From Azoarcus sp. L1K30 (GTDB taxonomy: Bacteria > Pseudomonadota > Gammaproteobacteria > Burkholderiales > Rhodocyclaceae): DNA of 64,000 nucleotides. Position 1 is the first letter of the stretch, and every line of letters starts with the position of its first letter. Positions 63,338-64,000 of the stretch are shown here, one piece after another. The notes under the pieces were generated by a model, which searched no databases, was not told where the DNA came from, and saw nothing but the letters and a program-made list of their open reading frames with translations. Position numbers and translations under genes: made by a program. The stretch spans positions 4,388,615 through 4,452,614 of the forward strand of contig NZ_JAGRRD010000001.1 of NCBI RefSeq assembly GCF_018122735.1. Reading direction: 5' to 3'.

Positions 63338-64000
63338 TCAGAACTGCTTGCGCAGGTCCATGCCCTGATAGAGGCTGGCGACCTGGTCTGCATAGCCGTT
63401 GAACATCAGCGTCGGACGCTTGCGGAATTCACCGATGCGACGTTCGCTGGACTGGCTCCAGCGCGGATGATCGACTTCCGGGTTCACGTTCGAATAGAAC
63501 CCGTATTCGTGCGGAGCGGACTTGTTCCAGGCCGTGGCCGGCTGGGTTTCATGCAGGCGGATCGCGACGATGGACTTTGCGCTCTTGAAGCCGTACTTCC
63601 AGGGCACCACGATGCGAACTGGCGCGCCATTCTGGTTCGGCAGTACCTCACCATACAGGCCGACCGTCAGCAGGGTCAGCGGATGCATGGCCTCGTCCAG
63701 GCGCAGCCCCTCGGTGTAGGGCCAGTCGAGAATCCGGCGTCGGGTCATGATCTCGGGGTCGTAGTGGGTGACGAACTCGACGAACTTCGCGCTGCCGAGC
63801 GGATCGACCTGCTTGAGCAGGGTGGCCAGCGGAAATCCCACCCAGGGCACCACCATGGACCACGCTTCGACGCAGCGCAGGCGATAGATGCGTTCCTCGA
63901 GGGGGGCGAGCTTGAGCAAGGCGTCGATGTCGAAGGTGCGCGGCTTGCCGACGAGGCCCTCGACCCGGACCGTCCATGGCTGCACCTTCATGATGCCGGC
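63338..64000 (-). CDS. msrP: Protein-methionine-sulfoxide reductase catalytic subunit MsrP (N-terminus outside window)
   Basis: The C-terminal about 220 residues of a molybdopterin-dependent reductase. The molybdenum-ligating cysteine is in [15 protein letters not shown], and [41 protein letters not shown] and [25 protein letters not shown] are MsrP signatures. The frame continues past the right edge (codons for AGI precede the internal Met), so the Tat signal peptide is not seen. Operon with msrQ. Confidence 0.93.
   Translation of the reverse strand, partial: AGIMKVQPWTVRVEGLVGKPRTFDIDALLKLAPLEERIYRLRCVEAWSMVVPWVGFPLATLLKQVDPLGSAKFVEFVTHYDPEIMTRRRILDWPYTEGLRLDEAMHPLTLLTVGLYGEVLPNQNGAPVRIVVPWKYGFKSAKSIVAIRLHETQPATAWNKSAPHEYGFYSNVNPEVDHPRWSQSSERRIGEFRKRPTLMFNGYADQVASLYQGMDLRKQF

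Overview
This 64 kb window is ordinary high-GC chromosome of a betaproteobacterium, most likely in the Rhodocyclales (Thauera / Azoarcus / Zoogloea relatives). The evidence is gene order (rplU-rpmA-obgE-proB, purM/perM-hda, pmbA/darP-mog, msrPQ), a three-subunit pntAA-pntAB-pntB transhydrogenase, glcDEF, and a flocculation-type PEP-CTERM protein with its matching exosortase-associated acyltransferase. Both ends cut a gene: a Gcr-type 'site-specific recombinase' on the left and msrP on the right. I see no tRNA, rRNA, CRISPR, IS element or prophage.

Layout. 1-5.8 kb: recombinase, ABC-F ATPase uup, an EF-hand/GIDE membrane protein with LemA, and an HDOD protein. 5.9-10.1 kb: acuI, a REC-GGDEF protein with a destroyed GGDEF motif, and prpE behind a sigma-54 promoter. 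AcuI and PrpE together can route acrylate or propionate to propionyl-CoA. 10.2-19.7 kb is the most accessory part: a LuxI/FeeM-like PEP-CTERM acyltransferase with two FtsX-type permeases, a divergent E1-like ThiF plus nitroreductase pair, a PepA-type PEP-CTERM protein behind a textbook -24/-12 promoter, and an acyl-activating ligase plus fatty-acyl/thioester reductase pair. 19.7-24.7 kb: proB, obgE, rpmA, rplU and a SulP transporter. 24.8-29.8 kb: glcC-glcD-(repeat)-glcE-glcF for glycolate oxidation. 29.9-34.6 kb: PP2C phosphatase, transhydrogenase, a small secreted protein, a DUF486 protein. 34.6-36.4 kb: folK and pcnB.

36.5-44 kb: a glycerol-3-phosphate-type ABC importer (ugpBAEC) with a DeoR regulator and a divergent GpdQ-like phosphodiesterase, flanked on both sides by paralogous HAD phosphatases. 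44-47 kb: hda, perM and purM. 47-54.8 kb: RND efflux adaptor and pump, a folate/biopterin-type transporter, and LrgB/LrgA. 54.9-64 kb: nucleoside-recognition membrane protein, MltB-type transglycosylase, a large PAS-GGDEF-EAL sensor, pmbA, darP, mog, msrQ and msrP.

The best candidate for an undescribed system is 10.2-19.7 kb. An acyl-chain activation and reduction pair, a LuxI-like acyltransferase, an E1/nitroreductase pair of the kind used in peptide-derived metabolite synthesis, and FtsX-type export permeases surround a sigma-54-controlled PEP-CTERM surface protein. That these genes act together is inference from proximity; the family assignments rest on visible motifs.
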